Shown here: one piece after another, positions 43,391-51,848 of the stretch
How the letters are laid out: each line of letters opens with the position of its first letter
How positions within the stretch are numbered: position 1 is the stretch's first letter
Source of the DNA: Anaerolineae bacterium UTCFX1
GTDB lineage: Bacteria; Chloroflexota; Anaerolineae; Anaerolineales; Villigracilaceae
Length of the DNA stretch: 64,000 nucleotides
NCBI GenBank assembly: GCA_002050275.1
Contig: MWTB01000004.1
Location: forward strand, 1 to 64,000
Direction of reading: 5' to 3'
Notes under the pieces: model-generated
What the model was told of the DNA's origin: nothing
Databases searched by the model: none
Seen by the model: the letters and a program-made list of their open reading frames with translations, nothing else
Position numbers and translations under genes: made by a program

Positions 43391-44701
43391 ATGAACACAA
43401 GAAAAAGGCTTGTCGTATTCCTGTTAATCCTTGCGATGATTTCGGCGTGCGCGCCGACCTCCGCCGAAAACAACGGGCTGACCAACACGCCGCAAGCGTG
43501 GTTCGACGCGCCGCTGCCCGGCACAGTTCACGTCCCGCCAAATCCGTGCATGATCGTCGCGCACGGCGCATCGCCTGCGGGCATTTCGCAATTCGAACTT
43601 TCGATCAACGGCGCGAACGCTCTCGCCCTCCCCAGCCCCGACACGAGCGGATCGCTCGTCACCCTCACGCATGACTGCGGAGTGACCGAACCCGGCGAAT
43701 ATTTTTTGCAACTCCGCGCGCAAGATAACGGCGGGAATTGGTCCGCCTATGCGGAGACCAGCCTGATCGTCGAGGGCGGAACTTCAACCTCCACGCCTGC
43801 GCCCGCTCCAGCGAACTGCATTGACAAGTTGGATGTCGCGTCCGAGTCTCCATTGCAAAAGTCCCACATGCTGCCTGGGCAGCAATTTACCAAAACATGG
43901 ACGATTCAAAACACAGGTTCTTGCGCCTGGGGCGATGGCTACCGATTAGTTTTTACCGGCGGTCCATCAATGTCTGAGGGCGCGGCATCCATGGGAGGCG
44001 TATTAGATACGCCTTTGGGATCGCTTGTCTCCCTTCCGGTTCTACCCGCGCAAAAGATAAGCCTCTCACTTAACCAGATCGCGCCTACGAGCGAGGGCTG
44101 GTATGTGGGCGCATGGAATCTAGTCGCCCCGAATGGCGGCAAGATTCCCATCACATACAGCGGCGCAGACTCGATGCCAAGCATGTATGCGGACATCGTA
44201 GTCAAAGCCGGAACTCCCACACCTCCGGCTGGCGCTATCACAGTAGAACGCATCTCCACGAACCTCGTCTACGTCGGCGGAACAAACTGCGGTCCCACAG
44301 AGGTCACTTTCGTGGCGCGCGCTGTCTCATCTAACATCACAGCGGTTGTGTTGTTCTATCGCTTTCAAACAAACAATTCCTCGACAGAGTTTCAGGTTAT
44401 TGCGATGAACCCGACGGGCGGCGACCTGTACGAGCGGACGATCAACCCCACGTCCGCGTTGGGAGGCGCGGTTCCGTTCGACGCGGCGACACTGCAATAC
44501 CAGATCGTCATCCAGCAAACCGACGGCGATACGTCCATCCGCACGCCGGTGTTTTCCGATATCACCGCGCAAGCGTGCGGAGGTGGCGGCTCGACCTCCT
44601 CCTGCTCGCAATACACCGACAAACGCGCTTGTATCTCCAACAGTTGTAATTGGGTGGAGATACCCGGCGTGGTTCCGATCTACGAGTGCCGCGCGCCATG
44701 A
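43391..44701 (+). CDS. lipoprotein with NBR1-Ig-like domain and C-terminal Cys module
   Basis: 436 aa. Lipobox ISAC, then a short Ig-like domain (to about 135) and a Thr/Pro linker. An NBR1-Ig-like domain at about 150-275 is recognised from LPGQQFTKTWTIQNTGSCAW and PTSEGWYVGAWNLV. Another Ig-like domain follows. The C-terminus carries the same Cys pattern as the 32738 lipoprotein: C-x-Y-x-D-x3-C-x4-C-x-W ... Y-x-C-x2-P. AGGAG seven bases before ATG fixes the start, 14 bases after the previous stop. Function unknown; probably binds something at the cell surface. Confidence 0.75.
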   Translation: MNTRKRLVVFLLILAMISACAPTSAENNGLTNTPQAWFDAPLPGTVHVPPNPCMIVAHGASPAGISQFELSINGANALALPSPDTSGSLVTLTHDCGVTEPGEYFLQLRAQDNGGNWSAYAETSLIVEGGTSTSTPAPAPANCIDKLDVASESPLQKSHMLPGQQFTKTWTIQNTGSCAWGDGYRLVFTGGPSMSEGAASMGGVLDTPLGSLVSLPVLPAQKISLSLNQIAPTSEGWYVGAWNLVAPNGGKIPITYSGADSMPSMYADIVVKAGTPTPPAGAITVERISTNLVYVGGTNCGPTEVTFVARAVSSNITAVVLFYRFQTNNSSTEFQVIAMNPTGGDLYERTINPTSALGGAVPFDAATLQYQIVIQQTDGDTSIRTPVFSDITAQACGGGGSTSSCSQYTDKRACISNSCNWVEIPGVVPIYECRAP

Positions 44702-45231
44702 ACATCGCCGACAAACTGGCTGTGCCTGTGTTCGTCATCGCCGGCGGAATGGCGTATGCGGCTGAAGAATTCAACATGCCGCATCTCATTCCGCTTGCGA
44801 TGGGACTCTTCGGCTCCTTCGGCGTTCTGCTGGGCATCGAAACGTTCGTCAATGGCGAGATCAGGATGTTCAACAGACGACAGAGCAGGCGCGAATATTT
44901 TTCCGGGGCGCCCGCGCAATTATTCGGCGTGATGATCTTCCTGTTTGGCGCGGGCGTTTCGATTTTCGCCCTTCTCGAGTGGACGAGTCCCGGCACGGCA
45001 GGAAAATATCTGGAGGGCTTGGTCAATTCTTCGCGCGGATGGGGAATACTGCTCGTCACCTTTGGTTTTTTCACCCTGCTCTTCGGGTTGATCCGCTTGA
45101 TCGCTGGCAGTGGTCATCGTTCCGAAGAAAGAAGCGGAATCGTTGACGTTGGCTATCGCGCGCGCGGGTTGATCAATATCGCCATCGGTCTGATCGCGTT
45201 GGCGGCGGGAATCTGGTTGATGGTGAAATGA
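44698..45231 (+). CDS. four-helix membrane protein of unknown function
   Basis: 177 aa with about four to five membrane segments and no recognised family. Its ATG overlaps the TGA of the preceding lipoprotein gene (ATGA), so translation is coupled. The positions of Arg/Lys clusters (MFNRRQSRREYF, SGHRSEERSG) suggest cytosolic loops. It may be the membrane partner of the two surface proteins encoded upstream. Confidence 0.7.
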   Translation: MNIADKLAVPVFVIAGGMAYAAEEFNMPHLIPLAMGLFGSFGVLLGIETFVNGEIRMFNRRQSRREYFSGAPAQLFGVMIFLFGAGVSIFALLEWTSPGTAGKYLEGLVNSSRGWGILLVTFGFFTLLFGLIRLIAGSGHRSEERSGIVDVGYRARGLINIAIGLIALAAGIWLMVK

Positions 45232-45274
45232 GGCGGCGCGATCATCCGCGCGATGGCATCAACAAAGAGACAAC

Positions 45275-47095
45275 ATGAAAAAAAGATTTTTCAGCCTGCT
45301 TGTTCTGCTTTCTATTCTCTCCGCATGCGCTCTTCCCAGCGCGACACCGACCCAAAATCCGTTACCGCCCACGCCGAATTTTCCTCCCGTCCAATCCACG
45401 AGCGCCACTACGGTTTCAGGACCAGCCGATACGATCTTCCTGCACGGCGCGATCCTCACCATGCAGGAGGGCAACCCGACCGCGCAGGCAATTGCCGTTC
45501 GCGGAGGCGCAATTCTCGCCGTAGGAAACGATTCGGAAATATCCGCTTTACAAGATTCGCGCACACAAGTCATTGACCTCAACGGCTTGACCCTCATGCC
45601 CGGCTTCGTAGACGCGCACAGCCACACGCTGAACCAGCGCTTGCTCGACGATCAAGACCCGCTGCCCGATCAGCAAATGACGATCCAATTCGGCATCACC
45701 ACCGAGGCAGAATTTTTTGTGGACGAATCCATCCTCAACAAACTGAAGGCGCTGGCGGAGGCAGGCGAACTGCGAATGCGCGTCAATGTCTATCTCCTCT
45801 ACACAAACAATTGCGGCGACCTCATGGGCGATTGGTGGAAAGCCTATCAGCCGAATCAACAAATTGCGCCCAACCTCTTCCTACGAGGGTTAAAGATCTT
45901 TTCAGACGGCGGTTCATGCAAAGCCCCCGCCATGAGCGTGGAATATCCCGGCGGCGGGAAGGGCGATCTGTTCTTTTCGCAGGACCAAATGAATCAAATC
46001 GTGGCGGAGGCGCAAGCCGCGGGCTTTCAAGTCGCCATTCACGCGCTGGGCGACCGCGCTGTTGAAGAGGCGCAAAATGCCATTGCGTTTGCATTGAACG
46101 GACAACCCAACACATACCGTCACCGCATCGAACACAATGCTACGATCCGCCCCGATCTGTTGCCTCGCTATGGTGAAATTGGAATCGTTCCCATTATCTT
46201 CGGCACATACTCAACCTGCATCCGCGCCACCGGCGAAGGCAAGAAATTCAAATACATTCTCGGCGAAGAATACGGCGCATGGGATTGGCCCTGGCGCGCG
46301 CTGGCGGATGCAAACCCCGGGCTTCCAATTGCATGGCAGTCAGATTACCCAATCTTTCCAACGAATAACCCGCTGTATCATTTATGGGGCATGGTCACGC
46401 GCAAAGAGATCAACGCAGACGGCTCCATTTGCAACCCGCCCGACTGGGTCAAAGCGGGAGCGCTGCGCGTCGAAGAAGTCCTGCCGATGATGACGCGCAA
46501 TTCCGCGTATGCGTTGTTTTTCGATAAAGAAGTCGGGACTCTCGAAGCGGGCAAATTCGCAGACCTCGTCATCCTCAGCGACAATCCTCTGCAAGTCGAA
46601 TCGGATTCCATCAAGGATATGTCTGTCTTGATGACGATGATCGGCGGGAAAGTGGAATACTGCGCGACAGGATTCGAGTCCCTCTGCCCTTCCGCTTCAC
46701 CCTCCGACGTTGGGGCTGGTTCGCCCGTCGCAACCGCCTCTGCCTCCCTGTCCGATTCTCCCGCCTCCAACGCGATAGACGGAAACATCGAAACCATCTG
46801 GAACTCCGGCGCCGGACCCGAGCAATGGATTCAAATTGACTTGGGTAAGCCCGCCACCATCCGCGCGATTCGGCTTCACGTTTCACAATATCCAGAGGGC
46901 GAAACCACGCATCAACTCTGGGTCGGCGCGGACGCGAACAACCTGACGCTGATTCACAAATTCTCAGGCTTCACTCGCGATTTCGATATTCTGGGGTTCA
47001 CTCCCTCCACGCCTCTTACAAACATTCGATATATCCGCATCGTCACCACAAAATCCTCCTCTTGGGTGGCATGGCGGGAGATCGAAATAAAATAG
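45275..47095 (+). CDS. amidohydrolase-family (YtcJ-like) lipoprotein with C-terminal discoidin-like domain
   Basis: 606 aa. Lipobox LSAC and a Pro-rich linker place it outside the membrane. Residues about 45-465 form an amidohydrolase of the YtcJ/amidohydrolase_3 type: DTIFLHGAILTM, metal motif GFVDAHSHT, VAIHALGDRAVEEA, HRIEHN, SDYPIFPTN, and the closing GTLEAGKFADLVILSDNPL. The last 125 residues look like an F5/8 type C (discoidin) domain (ASNAIDGNIETIWNSG, PEQWIQIDLGKPATIRAIRLH), which usually binds carbohydrate. The hydrolysed substrate is unknown. A weak AAAGAG precedes ATG. Confidence 0.85.
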   Translation: MKKRFFSLLVLLSILSACALPSATPTQNPLPPTPNFPPVQSTSATTVSGPADTIFLHGAILTMQEGNPTAQAIAVRGGAILAVGNDSEISALQDSRTQVIDLNGLTLMPGFVDAHSHTLNQRLLDDQDPLPDQQMTIQFGITTEAEFFVDESILNKLKALAEAGELRMRVNVYLLYTNNCGDLMGDWWKAYQPNQQIAPNLFLRGLKIFSDGGSCKAPAMSVEYPGGGKGDLFFSQDQMNQIVAEAQAAGFQVAIHALGDRAVEEAQNAIAFALNGQPNTYRHRIEHNATIRPDLLPRYGEIGIVPIIFGTYSTCIRATGEGKKFKYILGEEYGAWDWPWRALADANPGLPIAWQSDYPIFPTNNPLYHLWGMVTRKEINADGSICNPPDWVKAGALRVEEVLPMMTRNSAYALFFDKEVGTLEAGKFADLVILSDNPLQVESDSIKDMSVLMTMIGGKVEYCATGFESLCPSASPSDVGAGSPVATASASLSDSPASNAIDGNIETIWNSGAGPEQWIQIDLGKPATIRAIRLHVSQYPEGETTHQLWVGADANNLTLIHKFSGFTRDFDILGFTPSTPLTNIRYIRIVTTKSSSWVAWREIEIK

Positions 47096-47115
47096 GTCGA
47101 GAGGTTATCTCGACC
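47092..47115. terminator. bidirectional hairpin between amidohydrolase and BASS transporter
   Basis: Stem AGGTCGAGA with its complement and a 5-base loop overlaps the end of the amidohydrolase gene and lies 32 bases from the convergent transporter stop. The flanking T-runs are poor. Confidence 0.6.
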
Positions 47116-47146
47116 TGTCTCTATGCCAACACTTTCAAATCAGATT

Positions 47147-48031
47147 CTACGCTGTGGGAGATTGAACAGCGGCAGAACTTCGCCGCGCCATCCAAAACGC
47201 CAGCGCAAAACCGGTCACATACATCCAGATGGCATACAAGCCAGGGATGATCGCCATATCGTTGTTGTTGAGCAAGGTGAGGGCGACGGTGATCGAAACC
47301 GTTGAGTTTTGCAAGCCGGTCTCGATGGCAATGGTCATGGACTGGACATAATCGATTCCCAGCAGTTTGGGGACGAAATAGCCGACGATCAGGGACAGGA
47401 TGTTCAACACGATGAATGCCGGGGCAAAGCGCGGACCGTCGCGCACGATCACATCCCAATTCTGAACGATGAGCGCGAGGATTACCAGAAAAAGAAACAC
47501 GGTGGCGAAGGTCTTCGACCAGCGCTTGCTGTTTTCGGCAAATTCAGGCTTCCAGACACGAATCCACATACCGAGCAAAGTAGGGATGACCGTGATCACG
47601 GCAACCTGGATCATCGTATCGGCAACCGGGAAGTCAATATCGAGCGCGCCCGTGCCATACATCGAATAAGCGATGCCCAATCCAAAGGGTATCGTGAGGA
47701 ATGCGAGCATATTGGTGATCGCGGTCAGCGTGATGCCCAGCGCCCGATCCCCATCGCCCGCATGGATAATGAGATTTGATGTCGCGCCGTCTGGCGAAAC
47801 AGCCAGCAAGATCAGGCTGATGGCGTACACGGCGGTTAATCCGAAAACCCCCGCCACGGCAAAGCCTAAAATGGGAAGCAATATCATCTGACAGAACAAC
47901 CCAACGAACACCGGCTTCGGCTGGGTGACGATTCGCCGGAAGTCGGCTACCGTTAATGTCATGCCTAATGTGACCATGATGATAAAGATCGCGAGCGGGA
48001 GGACTACGGTTGAAATAATGCTCTCTTGCAT
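47147..48031 (-). CDS. bile acid:sodium symporter (BASS) family transporter
   Basis: 294 aa with nine to ten membrane segments. Family features are PKPVFVGLFCQMILLPILGF near the first third, the crossover-helix region VSPDGATSNLIIHAGDGDRALGITL and ETGLQNSTVSITVAL in the second repeat. BASS proteins import organic acids, sulfated sterols or pantothenate with sodium; the natural substrate is not predictable here. AAGGAG nine bases before ATG. Upstream sequence holds a remnant of a palindromic repeat (GATTGCTTCGTTGAG around 48068). Confidence 0.88.
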   Translation of the reverse strand: MQESIISTVVLPLAIFIIMVTLGMTLTVADFRRIVTQPKPVFVGLFCQMILLPILGFAVAGVFGLTAVYAISLILLAVSPDGATSNLIIHAGDGDRALGITLTAITNMLAFLTIPFGLGIAYSMYGTGALDIDFPVADTMIQVAVITVIPTLLGMWIRVWKPEFAENSKRWSKTFATVFLFLVILALIVQNWDVIVRDGPRFAPAFIVLNILSLIVGYFVPKLLGIDYVQSMTIAIETGLQNSTVSITVALTLLNNNDMAIIPGLYAIWMYVTGFALAFWMARRSSAAVQSPTA

Positions 48032-48119
48032 GGCGGTTCTCCTTTTTGGGGGCGGTGAGTTGAAGGGATTGCTTCGTTGAGAGATGGAACACCGATTCAG
48101 AGATTAAGTATCGGAATAA

Positions 48120-48151
48120 AAACTTCCGAAGCCATTTGACTTCGGAAGTTT
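48120..48151 (-). terminator. intrinsic terminator of the pdhABC operon
   Basis: A 12-bp stem (AAACTTCCGAAG 48120-48131, complement 48140-48151, 8-base loop) just after the pdhC stop, followed on the minus strand by TTTTTATT. Confidence 0.85.
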
Positions 48152-48155
48152 GCTT

Positions 48156-49421
48156 TTACACCAACATCAGCGCGGGCGTTTCCAAATACTTCGCCAGCGA
48201 TTGCATGAACTGCGCGGCTTCGGCTCCGTCGCTGACGCGGTGGTCAACGGAGACTGTCGCCTTCATGCGCCAGCCGACTTTGATCTCACCGTTTTCAACA
48301 ACGGGAACTTCCTTTGCCGAACCAACCGCAAGGATCGCCGCTTCGGGCGGATTGACGATGGCGATGAAATTTTCCACGTCGTACATGCCCAAGTTCGAGA
48401 TCGAAAATGTCGAGCCTTCGATATCGTCGGGCTTGACCTTGCCATCGCGCGCGCGGGTAACTTTTTGCTTCACATCAGCAGAGATTTGACGTAAAGGAAG
48501 TTGGTCTGTATTCTTGTTGACAACGGTGAGTAGACCCCCAGTCACTGCGACGGCGACTCCAACATTCACCGCGCCGTGACGGACGACTTTATCGCCCGCG
48601 AAAGTTGCGTTGAGGTTCGGGAATTCGCGTAAAGCCAGCGCAACCGCTTTGACGATGAAATCGTTAACCGAAAGTTTTTCGTTATCGGGCAAATATTCAT
48701 TGACCTGTTTTCGCATCGCCATGACCGCATCCATTTTGTATTCGTGGCTCACGTAGAAATGCGGGACTAATGTTTTCGATTCCGTCATGCGACGCGCAAT
48801 GGCTTGGCGGAGTTTTGTTAATTGAACAGTTTCATCTTCATGCGAAGCAATAGTGAATGATATTGGAGACTGGAGACTGGAGACTTTTGACGTTTGACTC
48901 GATGTGAGCGCGGATTCAACATCCTTGCGAACCACGCGCCCGCCGGGACCTGTCCCTTGGAGTTGGGCGAGGTTGATGTTGTTGTCGCGGGCGATCTTCT
49001 TCGCAAGCGGCGATGCTTTGATCGCGCCATCTGAAGGCATAGAAACTGTCGAAGAAACTGAGGCAGGCGTCCCCTGAGATTGAGGCGCGGGCTTTTCATC
49101 CGCCACTCTTTCTTCTTTCCCACCTGCACTTGCGCCAGGTGCAAGTGTCTTTCCGCTTTCTACAGGCGTATCCACCTTCTCCCCCGCGACTCCAACCACC
49201 GCAATCGGCGCATTGACGGGAACTACATCGCCCTGATTGACGATGAGTTGCAGAACAACACCGCTCGCCGGCGATTCGACTTCAACGGTCGCCTTGTCGG
49301 TTTCGATCTCGGCAAGCACATCGCCCTTGTTGATATTTTCGCCCACTTGCTTCACCCAATGGACGAGCGTGCCCTCAGCCATATCAAAGCCTAGTTTGGG
49401 CATATTGATAGTTTCAGCCAT
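48156..49421 (-). CDS. pdhC: dihydrolipoamide acyltransferase (pyruvate/2-oxo acid dehydrogenase E2)
   Basis: 421 aa. One lipoyl domain with the lipoylated Lys43 in ETDKATVE, a subunit-binding domain (ASPLAKKIARDNNINLAQLQ, GPGGRVVRKDV) and a catalytic acyltransferase domain ending in the active-site motif DHRVSDG (His394, Asp398). It transfers the acyl group made by E1 to CoA. The linker before the catalytic core contains Ser/Thr/Leu residues encoded by heptanucleotide repeats (48863-48899). The ATG shares a base with the pdhB stop (TAATG), indicating coupled translation. The E3 subunit is not in the window. Confidence 0.93.
   Translation of the reverse strand: MAETINMPKLGFDMAEGTLVHWVKQVGENINKGDVLAEIETDKATVEVESPASGVVLQLIVNQGDVVPVNAPIAVVGVAGEKVDTPVESGKTLAPGASAGGKEERVADEKPAPQSQGTPASVSSTVSMPSDGAIKASPLAKKIARDNNINLAQLQGTGPGGRVVRKDVESALTSSQTSKVSSLQSPISFTIASHEDETVQLTKLRQAIARRMTESKTLVPHFYVSHEYKMDAVMAMRKQVNEYLPDNEKLSVNDFIVKAVALALREFPNLNATFAGDKVVRHGAVNVGVAVAVTGGLLTVVNKNTDQLPLRQISADVKQKVTRARDGKVKPDDIEGSTFSISNLGMYDVENFIAIVNPPEAAILAVGSAKEVPVVENGEIKVGWRMKATVSVDHRVSDGAEAAQFMQSLAKYLETPALMLV
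48863..48899. repeat. heptanucleotide repeat tract in the pdhC linker
   Basis: Plus-strand units TTGGAGA, CTGGAGA, CTGGAGA, CTTTTGA and CGTTTGA follow each other at exact seven-base spacing, inside the flexible interdomain linker of E2. Confidence 0.7.
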
Positions 49422-50395
49422 TAGCGCAAAACCTCCTTTGCCGTCGCTACAATATCGGGGACTTGAGGCAGCGCCGCTTGTTCGAGCGCGCGATTGTACG
49501 GAAGCGGAACTTCTTTTTGCGCCACGCGCAAGACCGGCGCGTCCATATAATCGAAAGCTTCCTCGGTGATACCGCTGACGACTTCAGCGCCGACGCCGTA
49601 CGATTTCCAGCCTTCCTCCACGACGATGGCTCGATTCGTTTTCTTGAATGATTCGAGAACGGGTTCCATATCGAGCGGACGGAGCGTACGCAGATCAACG
49701 ATCTCAGCTTCGATTCCTTCTTTGGATAATTCTTCCGCCGCTTTCATCGAAAGTTCGAGACCCTTACAATAGGTGACGATGGTGAGGTCTTTACCTGCAC
49801 GCTGCACTTTGGATTTCCCGATCGGGATGAGATACTCGCCGTCGGGAACTTCACCGCGCACTTGATACATGGTGGCATGTTCGATGAAAAACACCGGGTC
49901 GTTCGAACGAATAGCGGATTTCAACAGCCCTTTCGCGTCTTCCGGCGTGCCCGGGCTAACGACTTTCAAGCCCGGAAAATGAGCGAAGATTGCGTCAGGC
50001 GTTTGCGAGTGCGTGGCGCCCAACTGCCGCCCGCCGCCACCGACAGTGCGAATCACCAACGGGACGGTGAATTGGCCCCCGAACATATAATGCAATTTCG
50101 CGGCTTGGTTGACAATATAGTCCATCGCGGAGAAAGCGAAATTGATGGTCATCAACTCCGCTACCGGGCGCAAGCCCGCCATCGCCGCGCCGATCGCTCC
50201 GCCGACAATCGCATTTTCCGCAATCGGCGTGTCTTTGACGCGCTTCGGTCCATATTTATCGTAAAAGCCCTTGGTCACAGCGTACGAACCGCCCCACACG
50301 CCTACCTCTTCGCCCATGATGAATACGTTCGGGTCGCGGTCCATTTCTTCCATTAACGCTTGCGAGATCGCCTCGCGCATAGTAATTTTAGCCAT
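49421..50395 (-). CDS. pdhB: pyruvate/2-oxo acid dehydrogenase E1 component, beta subunit
   Basis: 324 aa. Partners with PdhA to bind thiamine diphosphate and decarboxylate pyruvate (or a related 2-oxo acid or acetoin). Landmarks are MGEEVGVWGGSYAVTKGF, TPIAENAIVGGAIGAAMAGL with the TPP-contacting Glu, the conserved GGGGRQLGATHSQ and the C-terminal DAPVLRVAQKEVPLPYN. Lies 25 bases after pdhA and overlaps pdhC by one base. PDH is the favoured reaction because of genome context, but acetoin dehydrogenase E1 beta subunits are very similar. Confidence 0.92.
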   Translation of the reverse strand: MAKITMREAISQALMEEMDRDPNVFIMGEEVGVWGGSYAVTKGFYDKYGPKRVKDTPIAENAIVGGAIGAAMAGLRPVAELMTINFAFSAMDYIVNQAAKLHYMFGGQFTVPLVIRTVGGGGRQLGATHSQTPDAIFAHFPGLKVVSPGTPEDAKGLLKSAIRSNDPVFFIEHATMYQVRGEVPDGEYLIPIGKSKVQRAGKDLTIVTYCKGLELSMKAAEELSKEGIEAEIVDLRTLRPLDMEPVLESFKKTNRAIVVEEGWKSYGVGAEVVSGITEEAFDYMDAPVLRVAQKEVPLPYNRALEQAALPQVPDIVATAKEVLR

Positions 50396-50420
50396 AGTCG
50401 TTTCCTCGCGCGTCCGCTTG

Positions 50421-51389
50421 CTACGCGCTCGTTTCCTCTACATAAACATGCTTGAATAACTCGTCCATACCCGGCTCGGGACTGGTTTCCGCAAACTCAA
50501 TTGATTTCTCCACTTCTTCTTCAACGCTCGCTTCAATCTCGCTAAGCTTCTTAGCGCTCGCAATTTTATTCTCAATCAGATATTTATTAAAGACGCCGAT
50601 CGGGTCCTTCTCGTGCCACTTCTTAACTTCGTCGCGCGAACGATAGCGCTCGGGGTCGCCCATCGAGTGACCTTGATAACGATAGGTGTCAATTTCGAGG
50701 AAGTACGGCTGCCCCTCTTTGCGAACGTAATCAATCGCTTCCTTCGCCGCCTCGTATACTTTCATCACGTCCATGCCGTCCACTTGACTGCTCTTCATGG
50801 CATAACCATCCGCCTTCTGATAAATTTCCGTCACAGCGGACGCGCGCTCAACCGCTGTACCCATACCATATTGATTGTTCTCGCAAACCCATAACACGCG
50901 CAAACCCCACGCTTTCGACAGGTTCAGCGCTTCGTGAAAGTAGCCGATATTTGTCGCGCCATCGCCGAACATACAAATAGTGACGTTATCGTTGCCTTCG
51001 TATTGATCGCGGATGGCTAAGCCCGCCGCAATAGGCAAATGCCCGCCGACGATGGCATGCCCGCCCCACATATTCTTCTCTACGCTTGCCATGTGCATCG
51101 AGCCGCCCTTGCCCCTAGACATGCCCGTCACTTTACCGAGCAGCTCCGCCATAACTTCATCGGCTGAGATGCCGCAGTTAATAGCGACGCCATGATCGCG
51201 ATAGGCGGTGATGACGCGGTCGCGATCTTCGCGCGCCGCGATCAGTCCCGTGCCGACGGCTTCTTGTCCGATATATAAGTGCATAAATCCGCCGATTTTG
51301 CCGGCTTGGTACAATTCCATACCGCGTTCTTCCACGCGGCGAACCAGCACCATTTGATGATACATATCTAATAATTGTTCTTTCTTCAT
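50421..51389 (-). CDS. pdhA: pyruvate/2-oxo acid dehydrogenase E1 component, alpha subunit
   Basis: 322 aa. The thiamine diphosphate-binding motif GDGATNIGYFHEALN is complete, preceded by GMSRGKGGSMHM and followed by CENNQYGMGTAVERAS; the C-terminal phosphorylation-loop region RYQGHSMGDPERYRSRDE is also typical. First gene of pdhA-pdhB-pdhC. The start has GGAG ten bases upstream. TATAAA on the minus strand (51421 to 51416) gives a short leader of about 20 bases, with an inverted repeat over the -35 position. Confidence 0.93.
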   Translation of the reverse strand: MKKEQLLDMYHQMVLVRRVEERGMELYQAGKIGGFMHLYIGQEAVGTGLIAAREDRDRVITAYRDHGVAINCGISADEVMAELLGKVTGMSRGKGGSMHMASVEKNMWGGHAIVGGHLPIAAGLAIRDQYEGNDNVTICMFGDGATNIGYFHEALNLSKAWGLRVLWVCENNQYGMGTAVERASAVTEIYQKADGYAMKSSQVDGMDVMKVYEAAKEAIDYVRKEGQPYFLEIDTYRYQGHSMGDPERYRSRDEVKKWHEKDPIGVFNKYLIENKIASAKKLSEIEASVEEEVEKSIEFAETSPEPGMDELFKHVYVEETSA

Positions 51390-51415
51390 TGACTATGCTC
51401 CGCTAAAAATGAGAT

Positions 51416-51421
51416 TTTATA
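51416..51421 (-). promoter_or_regulatory. -10 box TATAAA of the pdhABC operon
   Basis: TATAAA (51421 to 51416, minus strand) lies 26 bases upstream of the pdhA ATG. A -35 hexamer at the usual 17-bp distance would fall at 51439-51444, inside the inverted repeat at 51438-51470. Confidence 0.6.
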
Positions 51422-51437
51422 CGCTGGAACGCACATA

Positions 51438-51470
51438 AACACAACACCAGAGAGCCTCTGGCGTTGTGTT
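51438..51470. promoter_or_regulatory. 15-bp inverted repeat over the -35 of pdhABC (possible operator)
   Basis: Arms AACACAACACCAGAG (51438-51452) and CTCTGGCGTTGTGTT (51456-51470) pair with one mismatch around a 3-base centre. No gene ends toward it from either strand, so it is not a terminator of any visible gene; a repressor or activator site is the simplest reading. The rest of the 263-base gap between pdhA and the small gene shows only the promoter of the latter. Confidence 0.5.
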
Positions 51471-51574
51471 ATTCAACTCCGTAAGCTCATTATATCAGGT
51501 ATTCCGACCTTTCTCCTCTAAAAACGCTCTTCCGAAGCGTCTTTACATTAAGGATAGAATTCCTTGCAATTCTA

Positions 51575-51603
51575 TTGATATTAAGCGCAAGATTTGCTAT
51601 AAC
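51575..51603 (+). promoter_or_regulatory. sigma-70-type promoter TTGATA-17-TATAAC
   Basis: TTGATA (51575-51580) and TATAAC (51598-51603) are separated by exactly 17 bases, with an expected start near 51610 and a 43-base leader to the small membrane-protein gene. It is the best two-box promoter in the window. Confidence 0.75.
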
Positions 51604-51652
51604 TGAGACCGATCCGTCAGAATCATTTATTTATATACACAAGGAGAATCAG

Positions 51653-51823
51653 ATGAAACTTACCCCCCCTAAGAAAGTTACTTTTTGGGTTAGCGTTGTT
51701 CTTAATGTGCTTGGTTTGCTCGGCGCCGTCGGCGTAGTTGCCGCTTTGAGCGCATACGCGTTCTGGTTTGCGTTTGTTGGGTTCGTCGTCCTCGTCGCAG
51801 GGCTGGCGTTCAAAGGCTTCTAG
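51653..51823 (+). CDS. 56-aa small membrane protein
   Basis: A single gene with its own promoter, a strong Shine-Dalgarno (AAGGAG, seven bases before ATG) and its own terminator, all of which argue that it is real. The product begins MKLTPPKKVTFWVSV and has two hydrophobic segments (about 10-30 and 34-53) with a Lys-rich, probably cytosolic, N-terminus and the short C-terminus KGF. The longer in-frame reading from 51575 starts inside the promoter. The family and function are unknown; the compact monocistronic design suggests fairly high expression. Confidence 0.8.
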   Translation: MKLTPPKKVTFWVSVVLNVLGLLGAVGVVAALSAYAFWFAFVGFVVLVAGLAFKGF

Positions 51824-51848
51824 TCTATCAAATTTGACGGATCGCCCA

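Noticed and set aside
47096..47146. Strong intrinsic terminator with a U-tract
   Set aside because: The hairpin at 47092-47115 is real but lacks a T-run on either side, so it is listed only with moderate confidence.
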